The notes under the pieces: generated by a model
Seen by the model: only the letters and a program-made list of their open reading frames with translations
What the model was told of the DNA's origin: nothing
The model's database searches: none
Program-made: the position numbers and the translations under genes
In this document: positions 1-11,149 of the stretch, one piece after another
Position numbering within the stretch: position 1 is the first letter of the stretch
How the letters are laid out: every line of letters begins with the position of its first letter
From: Cryptomeria japonica
Taxonomy: Eukaryota; Streptophyta; Pinopsida; Cupressales; Cupressaceae
DNA: 64,000 nt
Assembly (NCBI RefSeq): GCF_030272615.1
Contig: NC_081414.1
Span: 779,566,119-779,630,118, forward strand
Direction of reading: 5' to 3'

Positions 1-2987
1 GACATTTGTTTTACAAGTGTCCTTGTACAGTTTCTTGGAGTCAAGAATTATTTCTCCAAGTTCTAGTAATAGGGTATCTATTTTCTCCTTGTTCTTCTTC
101 ACAATTTCCTCAAAGAATTTTTCTTTTTCTTTAATCATTCTTTCCTTAAATGAATCCTCATTTATTTGATCAACGATCAATATGTTATTGGTGATAAACT
201 TAGACAATGTGTCTAGTTGACCTAAAAAATCCTTACTATCAACTGTACACTTTGGTGCAATAAATTTAAGAATTGGAATTGTATCATCAATAGCCTTATA
301 GGCTTGTGCATTTCATTTTGTGATCTTCTTTATTGAATCTAACAAGACCTCTATTACATTTGTAGGTCTGAATTCTGCCATAGATGTACTAGATATTTGT
401 CCAACAATCTTTACAATAGCCATGCTACCAATTGTGGTAATTACTTTACTTGATTTGACCTTTGGTAGGTTAGTCTGTGTTTGCATTTCTGCAAACAAAG
501 GTTTTTGCTTTTCAGTTTGGGTTAGTGGCACTGTCTCTATCTGAACCTGTGCTTCAACCTTTACCTGGTTTGGTTTCTCTATTTGTGTCTTAGAGGGTTT
601 CTCTGAGATTTTAACTACTAGTTTCTCAGATGTAATCTCAGTTTGTACCTCTAAACTCTCTTTTGTTGGTTCTTCAGATGACTTTTCTATTGTATCTACC
701 TGTTTCTCAGTGGTATCCTCTGCCAGTTGCTCTGTCTGTGTAGGTTTTTCTATGTTCATCTCAACCTCTGTAGCTGGTGAATCAGTAGTCACATTTTTCT
801 CCTTATCCTCAATGGTTTCTCTGTCAACCACAACATTTACTTCCTATGTGTCTACATTTACCATATACAAAATTTCAGACTCAATATTTGTATCCTCTAG
901 TGGAGTCTTCATACTTTCTGTGGCCAGTTGACTATCAGTAGTATCTACCAGTGGAGTATCTGAAAGAGGTGGGGGCACATTATTAGTTATTTTCAGGTTT
1001 GGTGGTCCACCTACCTTACCTTTCCCCTTATCTCTATCCTTTTGGTATACTTTAATATTTTTTGGCCTAAGCAATTCTTCCTCTTTTTCTTTTTCCACAA
1101 AGAATATATCACATGCATCTGCTATTTCCTCAGATACTTCATTTACTCTACCAGCCATTAGTGCTACATGCTGGTGAGCAATGGAGAATACTGTTCGGTT
1201 TGCTTCACTGATTAATTTGTCTATTTCATTAGGTGAGTTAACTGGATGCATTGCAAGTAATTTTTCAATCTTAATTTTCTTATCCGGCTCAACAATGGCT
1301 AATCTTCTAGCTTCAAGTCTCCTATACAGATCATTTGGAATTTCATCAACAATTTGCATCAAAAATTTCTTGTATATATTTTAGTGTAGAATTACACTAT
1401 TCTATATGATTTCCTTATCATCAACTGATAGTGTATTGTATATTTTTTTAAAGTTCTTCAACTTACCATCCTCTATAATTTCACTAAGAAGTTTGTCTTT
1501 GGAGCAATATCTTGTTTTACCTTCTTCTTCTTAGGAGTCAGTTTCTTTGCTGGAGGCCTTACTGCCTGTTGTTTTTGTCTGATTCTTTTTGGTTTAGGAG
1601 AGGGTACCGGTGTGGGTTTTCTTTTCCTTTCTACCCTTTTAAATATTGCCAGTATATCACTCTCAGAAGAAGTTCCAACCAGTGAAAGATGAGTTTCCGG
1701 TTGAGGTACTTCCAACTCACTTTCACTTATACCAGTTTGTCTCAAAACATCTTCCTTGATTGCCTTTGCCTGTCGGGTTCCTTTTCTTATAGTTGTTTTG
1801 ACTTTCTTAACCCTTTTCCTAGATTGAATAGTACTTTCTATTGTTTCAGCACTACCAAACACTTTCTCTTCCAGCTCCTTTGGAGCTTCAAGGAGGGCTT
1901 TTGTATAAGTTTCTATGATGTTTTCATCTATTTCATAGCCCATTTCACTTACCCGAATAGTTCTAGGGATAACTGCCTCCATCTAGATTTCATCTTTTTT
2001 GATCACAAAATAGATTTCTTTCTAATACTTATCCACAATAGCTTGTGACAATCTTACTCTAGTTTTCATTTGAGCCTTTAATGCTTGAAAATACTCATTT
2101 AGGTTTTTCTCCTGGTTCTCTCCCATATTGTATAGTAAATCTGATAGTTGCTTTCCTATCGGTATGTCAAAGCCAAACTCTCTAGCACCAATATCGGGTA
2201 CTTGTTTAGTTATGTACAACATCAAACAAACAAGTAAGTTTCCAAATCTGAATGTTCCTTTCTTATCTCTTTTAATCTTTCCCAAATTTTCTATCAACTC
2301 ATCTTTAAGCCATTCACATATATCTATTCTTGCATTATCATTGACCATATCATAGGCACTTTTGATTCATAAGCTAGAAACTGAGTTCAACCTATTTACA
2401 TGAGTAGCCTTATAACCTAAGATCATACTGATAAATCTGACATTAATGTCTTTACATCGTTTACCCTTAAAGACCTTTTATCAAGTGTTGCACCGGTTAG
2501 GTTTATCACTGTGTCATTTGAGACCTTCTTTGTTTTTTCAGGTCTGTTATTAGTGGAAGGTAACCCTATTACAACTTTTACGGCTTCTTTTGTGATTTTA
2601 TGGATTGAATCCAACCAAAAAAATTCACCATGTACTCTGCTTAACACAATCCTTATGATATCCTTGGGAAAACCCAGGACACTGAGGATTTCAGTGAAAC
2701 CTAGGGTTTCCACTATTTTGTGTTCCGGCTTGACATTTCCAGACTCATCATAAATCACAGACATACATATTCTTAATCTCATCATCACCTAATTCCTCAA
2801 TATGACAATGTATATACATCCTAGGGTCTTTAGCACATACTACTCCCTTAGGAATTTGAGAAAATGCACCTATGCTATCATATTTCTTTGTAATTTCATG
2901 AACCAGTTTGAAAACGAGTCTAGGGTGCTTAATAACCTCAACAACAGTAGGGTTTGCAATAAATTCAGGAGTGGATGAAGATTCCAT
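1..2987 (-). pseudogene. B1 ORF2, long protein of unknown function, nearly intact
   Basis: Starts at an ATG at 2987 (M-E-S-S-S), matching the M-A-S-S-S starts of the B2 and B3 copies. It stays recognisable to position 1, about 990 codons, with scattered in-frame stops (for example TAG near 832-834 and TGA near 312-314) and small gaps. Visible parts: an N-terminal conserved region with an ITKEAVKVV.GLP motif (about 2600); a W-L-K-D-E-L plus F-R-F-G-N-L-L segment (2030-2330); a basic stretch rich in K, R and P (1500-1680); and a long acidic/hydrophilic C-terminal part with T/E/K-rich repeats (310-830). No catalytic motif is recognised. It resembles the uncharacterised third ORFs carried by plant LTR elements. 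It is not RT, integrase or a clear envelope protein: I see no signal peptide or membrane anchor. Confidence 0.7.
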
Positions 2988-3273
2988 AGCTATAAATACC
3001 TCAATCTACCTTATGTATGAATGCTTTGATGGATTGCTTCACTTCTTCGCTTAGAATGCCTTCACTCGGGAATTTTCGTGCTCTCGAAGATTTGAATTCT
3101 TGGTGAATGAAAAAGGAGCCAAAATACTTGCTTTATAATGTTATTTTATCCAACTACCATATTTAATGCTCGCTGATTAAGTCACAACTTAACTCATCTA
3201 CCAGTATAGAAGTAATTTCAACTTCTCACCATCAACTGAGGAAATAATAGCATGTTTTTCATTTTGTTGGTAA

Positions 3274-3286
3274 ACCCCCAAAGGAT
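3274..3286 (-). promoter_or_regulatory. Internal polypurine-tract-like motif of B1
   Basis: On the minus strand the sequence reads CCTTTGGGGGTTTA, seven bases after the ORF1 stop codon. The same CCTTaGGGGG motif follows the ORF1 stop at almost the same distance in B2 (42548-42560) and B3 (53172-53185). It resembles a central PPT; function is inferred. Confidence 0.45.
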
Positions 3287-3292
3287 TTTTCC

Positions 3293-4405
3293 TCATTTAG
3301 ATGAAGAGTCTCTTGCTGGTGGAGTGTTACTCTGTTCTACCAGTTGAGGAGTATTCCCATCACCATTCAAATCTGACTTTCTGATCCATTGTTTTGAGAA
3401 TTCTTGCTTTACCTCTTCAACCTTTTCTTTACCTTTCAAACTAGGACGTTTTGTATTTGCCGGTGATGCCTTACTTCTACAAAATTTTGTAATATGTCCA
3501 ATTTTGTTATAGGCATAACAAGTCACATTGTTCTTCTGAATAGCTTTCCCATATCCTATGCCAGTATGTGTTCTGCATTGATTAGATAAGTGTCCAAATC
3601 TTCCACAAATATAACATCTTACATTCATTCTATAATTCTCTGAATTATGACCAACTTTGTTGCATTCAGAATATTGACTGATGGGTGTACTAGTATTCTG
3701 ATGATTTCTAGATCTACATTGATTTGCTCTATGACCATACTTGTTATAGTTAAAGCATTTGCCATTAAATTTGTAAGCAGTAGGTTGTCTTACCAGTTTG
3801 CTATGATCATGATTGTTTGTAGTACTAGAGCTTTCACCAACTTCAAAGCCAAGGCCATTTGTATCACCATTAGGTTTCTGATTCTTTAGCTTGTCACCAA
3901 GTTCTTCTGAACTTTTCTTGAATTTCTCCTTGTGTTGATTTGTAGCAGTTAGTTCATTTTCCAAGATTCCTTTCTGTCTCATGAGTTTAGTTTTGTCATT
4001 TTGTGTGTGCATAAGATCTATCTTCAACATATCATTTTCATGACTGAGTCTTGTGTTTTCATTTCTAGCATCATTTAGTCTTCTAAACAAGTCTTCTTCA
4101 TTCTTCTTTCTGTCTTCAATTTCTTTATAGAATCTCATAGTCATATTCTACATCTCATTCTTTGTTGTACTGATTTCTTCTCCTAGCTTGTTTACCAAAT
4201 CATTAAGAGTTTCCTTTTCATTTTCCTCATTCTGCATCTTTTTCCAAAGTTCTCTCCTCTTGTTCCTTGCAATAGTAAAATTCTCTTGAAGTGCTTGAAT
4301 AATATCATGAGTAGCCTTCAGATCATCCTCAAGTTTGATATTCTTCACTTTTTCTACATCATAGTCTGTTAGAGCTATTTCCAATTGTTGTCTCAAGTTT
4401 TCCAT
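3293..4405 (-). pseudogene. B1 ORF1, coiled-coil and CCHC zinc-knuckle (gag-like) protein
   Basis: The likely start is the ATG at 4405 (M-E-N-L-R-Q-Q-L), conserved as M-E-S-L-R-K-Q-L in B2. The frame is about 370 codons with one in-frame TAG (4148-4150), where B2 has a sense codon. The N-terminal two thirds is heptad-rich, strongly charged coiled coil. It is followed by four zinc knuckles between about 3470 and 3780: CFNYNKYGHRANQC, a C-x2-C-x4-H type unit, CYICGRFGHLSNQC and CYAYNKIGHITKFC. Two cysteines have become tyrosine. The arrangement suggests an RNA-binding, self-assembling Gag-like protein. It lacks the usual copia Gag N-terminal domain. Codon use and decay match the rest of the element. 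Confidence 0.75.
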
Positions 4406-4462
4406 CTCTACCGGTGACAAGATCTTCCTCAAGCTATTAGGCTTTTGAAAATAGAGGACCAT

Positions 4463-4474
4463 GCCCTGATACCA
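4463..4474 (-). other. Primer-binding site of B1
   Basis: Minus strand TGGTATCAGGGC, two bases inside the LTR end (..CCTAACA). It is one base off TGGTATCAGAGC, the initiator-Met tRNA PBS of plant copia elements. Confidence 0.85.
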
Positions 4475-4476
4475 AT

Positions 4477-5247
4477 TGTTAGGATTCCCAAAGATACTAA
4501 GAGGGGGGGGTGAATCAGTATCTAACTGGTATATCAAATTACTTGATTTAAAATATGAAAAGCATATTAAAACTGAGTACCGTTAAACCAAAAATAATGC
4601 AGTAAATAAGAATAATAACAAAAACATGAGAAGTACACCATAACACAGTATTTTAATGAGGAAACCCAATGTGGGAAAAACCTCGGTGGGATTTGTGACC
4701 CAGAATATTCGCCTACTAGCCAATAAGGGAATATTACTTCTTACAATAGGGGCCTGCACATGCAGGAAGGCCAAGCGCCTAGAGCTCACTGCTCAATTAC
4801 AAAAGAAGACACACTGACTTACAAAAATGGATTATACTAATCCAATGTCTTAACTGCTTCAGATTAGCATTTGCTATGCCAAATTTAGTACCCATTTAAG
4901 CTCTGCTACAACATAAACCCTTAACCAATAATTCTCATATTAGGTTTGTATATTTTGCATCCTATATCCTTATCATTTAAATGATCTACAATGATCTTAT
5001 ACCTATATGAGTCATATTACAATCCACCTGTCAGCTTACAAAATATTGTACAATTAATTAGAAAATATAAATACATAAAATTCCTATCAGCCAAGGTGTT
5101 GGTATTCTTCCTTTTCACTGCTAGTGTAGAGTCTATCAATGCCGGTACCTATGTCTGCCTGCCGATATCACATGATTGCAAGGTTGCCATCAATGACAAT
5201 ACCTTCAATCATCTACAATTTCTCATTGGAGTGTGCATTTGCCAACA
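4477..5247 (-). repeat. 5' LTR of B1 (771 bp)
   Basis: Bounded by TGTTGGC... and ...CCTAACA on the minus strand. It contains the block seen in all A, B and C LTRs (GGGAAAAACCTCGGTGGGA, about 4670-4690 on plus), the motif near GCATGCAGGAAGGCC and AGAGCTCACTGCTCAAT (about 4756-4797), and the poly-pyrimidine TTCACCCCCCCCTCTTAG near the PBS side. No coding capacity is seen. Confidence 0.85.
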
Positions 5248-7146
5248 CCATTAAGAAAAGCAGATTTAACATCCATCTGGTAGACCTTGAATCCTTTAGA
5301 TGCAGCATAAGAAAGTAACATTCTTACTCCTTCCAATCTCGCCATTAATGCAAAGGTTTCTCCATAGTCTTCTCCTTCTTGTGCATAGCCTTTGCATACC
5401 AACCTTGCTTAATTCCTCACAACCTTGCCTTCTTCATTCAACTTATTTCTAAAGACCCATTTATTGCTGATCATATTCTTGTCTTTCAATCTAGGAACAA
5501 GTGTCCATGTCTTGTTCTTCTCTATTTGATCCAATTCCTCATTCATGGCATTAATCCAGTCATCATCCTTCAATGCCTCTCTTATTGTTTTAGGCTCTAT
5601 AGTTGAAATCAGATAGGAATTTTCTCTGATTTTCCTTCTTGTTTGTACACTAGCATTTTTTTCTATGATTCAGTTTGACATATCTTGGTATTACCAGTTC
5701 TGGTGCTATGCCTTCTACTTCATGTTATTTATCTTCTTCATTTCTCTCTTCGTTTACTAGTTGAGCACCTATTTCTATATTTTCCTGCTCATCAATCTTT
5801 TATATTTCTGGTTCAATGAACATAAGTTTTCCTTATCTTTCTCAGGTTTAGATTTGTTGGTCTTATCATATTTTTTGGAGAGTTCATCTACCTTCACATT
5901 TGCACTCTCAATGATCCTTTATGTTTTCTTGTTATAACATTTGAAAGCCTTAATCTTTGTAGAGTAACCAAGAAAAATTCCGTCATCACACTTTGCATCA
6001 AACCTTCCAATGTAAGCATCACGTTTAATGAAACATCTACTCTTAGATATTTTAAAGTAATATACATTAGGAGTCTTGCCATGCCATAATTCATAAGGTG
6101 TTTTGTTGTTACGTCTCTTGACAAGTACCCAGTTCAAAGTGTAGACAATAGTGCTAACTCCTTCTCTCCAAAACATTTTTGTTACTTCACCTTGAATCAA
6201 CATGGTTCTAGTAGATTCAACAATTGTTCTATTAATTCTTTCTGCTATCCCATTTTGTTGTGGATTTCTCGAAGATGACATCTGATTCCCTGTTCATCAC
6301 AAAACTTTACAAACTCATCAGAAGTAAATTCTCCTTCTCGGTCAGATCTCAAACATTTCAAATTCTTCTCGGTTTATTTCTCAACTAAGGTTTTGAATGA
6401 TTTGAATTCTTCCCAGTTTCTTGGAAAAATGATCAATGAAAATCATGAAAAATCTATCACCAAAATAGCTCTTAGTCCTCATAGAACCATAAAAATTAGT
6501 TTGAACTAAATCTAGAATATTTTCTGAAGAGAAAGACTTACTCTTGAAAGATACAAAAATCATCTTACCCATTTGACAATCCTTGCATAACACATTATCT
6601 AGTTTAACAAGTTGGGGCAAACCTCTCACAATACCTGATTTACTAACTTTTATCAAATCGTTAAAATTAACATGACAAAACCTCTTGTGCCATAACCAGC
6701 TGTCTTCAATCTTTGCCACCAAACAACTATTCACATTACTATTCAAATAAAATATTACCTCTTGTCCTCTTTCTAGTAGGAATCAATTCTCCATTACTTC
6801 TAAGAATCCTGCAAACTCCACTTTTAAAGTCTAGAAGATATCCCTGATCATTTAATTTACCAACACTCAAAAGGTTATGTTTTAATCCATCAACCTAAAA
6901 GACATCATCTGCATTTCTTTTTCCATTTAATGAAATAGTTCCTTTACCTTTAACCATGCAGGGTGTGTTGTTACCAAATCTTACCACACTACCATTAAAT
7001 TCTTCAATGGATAAGAACTTGTTTCTATCATCGGTCATGTGGTGTGAGAAACCGCTATCTATTATCTATTCGTTACTGCTATCCATGTGAGACACTAGTG
7101 CCTTTTCATTAGTCAGATGTTCCTTCAAAATAACAAACACTATCTC
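5248..7146 (-). pseudogene. Element A pol fragment: protease, integrase, start of RT
   Basis: On the minus strand, from about 7146: the protease motif IDSGFSHHMT (about 7035-7065; the usual Cys is Phe); GAG-pre-integrase SWLWHKRFCHVNF with C-x2-C (6580-6700); integrase core with IFIDHFSK, SDREGEF and NPQQNGIAER (6250-6460), retaining D, D and E but frameshifted; integrase C-terminus with FLGYS (about 5960); then RT start with [20 protein letters not shown] and [12 protein letters not shown] (5248-5600). There are many stops and shifts. Coding stops at 5248 because B1 is inserted at the AFLNG motif. Confidence 0.85.
7142..7146. repeat. TSD ATCTC of C1 (left copy; right copy 14241-14245)
   Basis: ATCTC directly precedes the C1 LTR start and directly follows its LTR end. 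This is the 5-bp duplication expected for copia integration. Confidence 0.9.
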
Positions 7147-8158
7147 TATTGGTATTTTGGATATGTTGATATGGTTTTGTCATTGATGTCAACACCTATT
7201 AACACTTATCAACTCAAGCACTTTGGAGAATTGACAATGTTCATCGGTATCTGGTATACTGATAGGATATATTGATCACCGACACTTGGTTATGCCGAAG
7301 ACATCATTTGGAGACTTTGTCTTGGAGATTTGTTCATTGGTATATTCAAGTTTGCATATCTATTGTTACCGGCAAATAGGTCCAGAATAAGCACCGACAG
7401 GCTTATCCATTTTAGATCAGCACAACACGCTATGGAGATGATTTTATTGTTATTGTAAATTCATTGAGCTGACATCATGCATTAGATATTGTTTTATTTG
7501 TAAATGTTTTATTGTAGTATCTTCTAGAGCCGACCTACTAAAATTGGTCTTAGGTTATGGTATAAATGTAAGATCTTATTTGTAAGATCATATAGGCGAA
7601 TGTGAAAAGGATTGTAATAAGCTATATGCAAAAATATGCAGAGCTATACACACAGACATCATTCACATTGAAGGAAGGTTTTTGTGAAGGCATATCAGAA
7701 CTACATCAGTACTGAATCCAACATATGAAGATGCTATTTTGAGCAGTGCATTATTATTGGATTTAACCATCCAATTGTAGTCAGTGTGACTCCTATTTGT
7801 GATTGAGCAGTGAGCTCTAGGGGCAAGGCCTTTCTACATGTGTAGACCCCATTTGTATACACATCTATTTGCAGTAGTATCATCTGATTGTGGGTAAGAT
7901 TTCCCACCATGGTTTTTCCCCTTACAGGGTTTCCACGTACAAATATTGGTGTTATGTGTTGTGGATATTATTGTCTTTTTGTTTCATGCATTAATCTTTA
8001 CAGGTACTGAAATTAACTGATAAACTGTCTACCGGCATAAAGTTTGGTTTACTGGTATTAATCATTAAGTTTGGTTAAGTTGTTTTTTGGTTTGAACTTA
8101 TTTGACAACTGATTCACTCCCCCCCCCCCCACCTCTCAGTTGTCTCTGGGACCTAACA
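7147..8158 (+). repeat. 5' LTR of C1 (1,012 bp)
   Basis: Begins TATTGGTATTTTGG (TG mutated to TA) and ends ..GGACCTAACA. Relative to the 3' LTR it lacks two short stretches (about 30 and 20 bp), which explains the length difference. It contains several palindromic ACCGGT or decayed ACTGGT/ACCAGT motifs, a poly-C tract (8119-8130) and the shared block TTTCCCACCATGGTTTTTCCCC (7909-7922). Confidence 0.9.
7561..7567 (+). promoter_or_regulatory. TATA-like box in C-family LTR
   Basis: TATAAAT about 415 bp into the LTR, in the context TTATGGTATAAATGTAAG. It is conserved in C2 (33772-33778 and near 39312) but mutated to TATTAAT in the C1 3' LTR. It would place U3 at about 0.44 kb. Confidence 0.5.
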
Positions 8159-8160
8159 AT

Positions 8161-8172
8161 TGGTATCAGAGC
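8161..8172 (+). other. Primer-binding site of C1
   Basis: TGGTATCAGAGC, two bases after the LTR end. Perfect initiator-Met tRNA type. Confidence 0.95.
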
Positions 8173-8214
8173 CTAGTCCTCTTTTGCAGAAGTTTAACAA
8201 CTTGAGGAGATCCA

Positions 8215-9102
8215 ATGTCTACTAAGTATTTCAGGAAGGACTATCCTAAACTTGATGGAACCAACTATGGTATATGGAAGATCAGGATGGAGACACATCT
8301 GAAGTGCATTGGAAAGGACATCTGGGAAGTTACAAAGAATGGCTATACTGCTCCTACTTTCAGTCAGCCTAATCCACCTACCTTAGGAAAAGATGAAGAA
8401 AATGATTGCAAATTAAGGGAAGCACTTTTGAGCACATTGTCAGATCTGCAAATCATGGGATTATCAGATAGATCTACTATTAAATCTATTTGGGACCATT
8501 TGGAAACATTGAATGAAAGAGATTCCACAGTCAAAATTGCAAAACTTGAAAGCTTCCGGGTCAGGTATGAAAATCTAAACATGGAAGAAGATGAAAAGAT
8601 TTTTGCTTTTATGGAAAGAGTTAATGAAATTGTTTTGGGTATTAAATGTTGTGGAGGAACCTTAAGTGAAGATGAAATTGTTTCAAAAGTTTTGAGAGGA
8701 TTGCCACCCACATACAAAACGAAAGTTACTGCTATAAATGAGTGAAGAACAATGCCTACTACATCAATAACTAGGGACACATTGATTGGGAAACTTTCAG
8801 CCTTTAAAATTGAGGAATTTGGTCCTGTTACTACTATAAAGACTGATTTAGCTTTTAAGGCATCAACATCTGCACCATCATTTGACAAATCTAATTGGAA
8901 AGCCTTTTATGCAAGAGAACTTGAGGAAAGCAAGAGAGAAAATGAAGAACTTGGAGAACTTGAAGCACTATTTGCAAGGAAAATGCCTAAAGGTCCAGTT
9001 GGAAGTAAGTATGAAGGTAAAGCACCCTTTAAATCTTTTAACTATAATAAGATTGGTCAGATGGCTTCAAGATGCCCTAATAGACATGCAAGATTGAGAT
9101 AA
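8215..9102 (+). pseudogene. C1 gag
   Basis: The ATG at 8215 opens M-S-T-K-Y-F-R-K-D, followed by the copia Gag hallmark L-D-G-T-N-Y-G-I-W-K and the middle domain (SIWDHLETLN, EDEKIFAFMERVNEIVLGIK, VLRGLPPTYK). There is one stop at about 8743, after which the same protein continues to about 9100. The zinc knuckle reads S-F-N-Y-N-K-I-G-Q-M-A-S-R-C. Two of three cysteines and the histidine of C-x2-C-x4-H-x4-C are lost. The cysteines are also missing in C2, so the loss may predate both insertions. Confidence 0.85.
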
Positions 9103-9324
9103 GAAGCTAGAATAACATACAAGCCTAACCCTAAATATTAGAGATACATATTTAAGAAGAACAAAGACAAATCTTGTTAGCTTGTTGATGAAGGAGTCAT
9201 TGATGATCTTGATGAGGATCTGACAGACAATGGATGGGTTTTTGTTGCTATAACAAAAGATCAACTGACACCTACTGTTCAATCGGTAGAACAGGCCCTA
9301 GTAGCTAAAGTTGAAGTCAAGGAT

Positions 9325-11014
9325 GAATGGATCATTGATTTAGGATGTTCACATCATATGACTAGTGATAAAAGTAAATTCTTGAACTTTCAGCAATATA
9401 ATGGAGGTCTAGTGAGATTTGGAGATGATAAAGCTTGTTTGATCAAAGGTAAAGGTACAATATCTCTTGATGGTAAGCATAATACTAGCAATGTTTACTA
9501 TGTTGAAGGTTTAAAGCATAATCTTTTGAGTGTTGGTCAATTAGTTGAGAAAGGATTTCAGTTATAATTCAAAAATGGAAAATGGAAAATCATGAATAGA
9601 ACTGGCTTGGAAATTGCAACCGGTAATCAAACTAGAGGTAATATCTTTCATTTGAATAATAGTGAAAAGACATGCTTGATTGCACATATTGATGAAAGTT
9701 GGCTATTGCATAAGAAAATCTATCATGCAAATTTTAATTGCATGGTAAAAATCAGTACTACTAAGGCAGTTAGAGATTTACCTAAAATTGTCAAACCTCA
9801 CAATACAGTATGTAAGGGATGTCAATTTGGAAAATAAGTTAGAGCTACTTTTAAAAGTAGGTCTAGTAAGATTTGTAGATGATAAAGCTTGTTTAATCAA
9901 AGGAAAAGGTACTATGTCTCTTGATGGTAAGCATAATACTGAGAATGTTTACTATGTAGAAGGTTTAAAGCATAATATTTTGAGTGTTGGTCAATTAGTT
10001 AAAAAATAATTTTAGTTACAATTCAAGAATGGAAAATGCAAAATTATGAACATAACTGGTTTGGAAATTACAACTGGTAATCAAAGTCGAGGTAACATCA
10101 TTAATTTGAATAACAACGAAAAGACATGCTTGATTACACATATTGATGAAAGTTGGCTATGGCATAAGAGACTCTGTCATGTAAATTTTGATTGCATTGT
10201 GAAAATCAGTACTACTAAGGCAGTAAGAGACTTACCTAAGATTTTTAAACCTCACAATCTGGTATGTAAGGAATATCAATTCGGAAAACAAGTTAGAGCA
10301 TATTTTAAAAGTATTCCAAAAAAATCCAATAATGCTCTTGACTTAATTCATACTAACTTATGTGGTCCAGCTAGAACTAAAAGCCTACAAGGTGATAGAT
10401 ATTTCGTGCTAATCATTGATGACTATTCTAGAATGTGTTGGGTTACTTTTCTCAAAGAAAAATTAGAAGCACTTGGAAAATTCAAACTATTCAAAGCAAT
10501 TATGGAGAATGAAACCGGTAAGAAAATCAAATGTCTGAGATCAGATCAAGGAGGTGAATTTACATCTAAAGAATTTAATGCATTATTTGAAGTGAATGGA
10601 ATCAGAAGACAATCATCAGCACCCCGGATACCACAACAAAATGGAGTTGTAGAAAGGAAAAACATAACTATCTTGGATGCAGCTAGAAGTATGTTATCAA
10701 AAGCAAATCTACCACATGTATATTGGAGAGAAACAATGAGTACATCGGTCTATACATTCAACAAAGTTCACATCAAAGGTGAAACTGGTAAGATCCCTCA
10801 TGAACTATGGTTTGGTATTACTCCTACTCTTAAATATTTTAGAATATTTGGAAGTAAATGCTATATTAGAAGAGATGAGTATATTGGTAAATTTGATCCT
10901 AGAATTGATGAAGGAATATTTCTTGGTTATTCATCTAAGAGCAAGGCATATAGATGTTTTAACAAGAGATTGCAGAAAATTGTTGAGAGTACAAATGTGA
11001 AGATTGATGAATAG
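9325..11014 (+). pseudogene. C1 protease and integrase, with a 454-bp duplication
   Basis: Protease motif WIIDLGCSHHMT (the D-S-G serine is Leu) lies at about 9330-9360. A segment covering the protease tail and part of the pre-integrase (GLVRFGDDKACLIKGKG ... SWLLHKKIYHANF) is present at about 9406-9859 and again at 9860-10313. The second copy leads into the integrase proper. There the pre-integrase reads SWLWHKRLCHVNF with C-x2-Y instead of C-x2-C. The integrase core keeps D (IIDDYSRM), D (LRSDQGGEF) and E (QNGVVERKN), and its C-terminal FLGYSSKSKAYRCFN is intact. Residues 10046-11014 are one open frame of 322 codons. Confidence 0.88.
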
Positions 11015-11149
11015 TTTAGAGGAACTTCAAGGTATATAGACTCTGAACTGGAAACAAAGATACTGACAAATGAACCCACACTAGTACAGAATGAAGATCC
11101 AGTTACACCAGTATCATCTGAAAATTCCACTGTAACTAAGGAACAATAG

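Larger units (their letters stand above)
1..5247 (-). mobile_element. B1: non-autonomous LTR retrotransposon (no pol), 3' end outside window
   Basis: Minus-strand element of the B family. From its 5' side (high coordinates) it has an LTR (4477-5247), a Met-initiator-type PBS (4463-4474), ORF1 (coiled coil plus zinc knuckles) and ORF2 (unknown, running off the left edge). No protease, reverse transcriptase or integrase is seen. The LTR outer end (..GCCAACA, 5247) abuts reverse transcriptase sequence of element A at its SAFLNG motif, so B1 is inserted in A. The TSD should be CCATT (5248-5252), but its partner lies left of position 1. B2 and B3 have the same organisation. Confidence 0.88.

Noticed and set aside
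7900-7950. GTAAG ... CCTTACAG in the conserved LTR block as a spliced intron
   Set aside because: Only about 35 nt apart, too short for a plant intron; a hairpin is more plausible.
8118-8131. Poly-C runs at LTR ends (also 14205, 34332, 43785) as assembly errors
   Set aside because: They occur at the same place in all A, B and C LTRs, in the conserved TTCACCCCCCCTCT context. Exact run lengths may still be unreliable.
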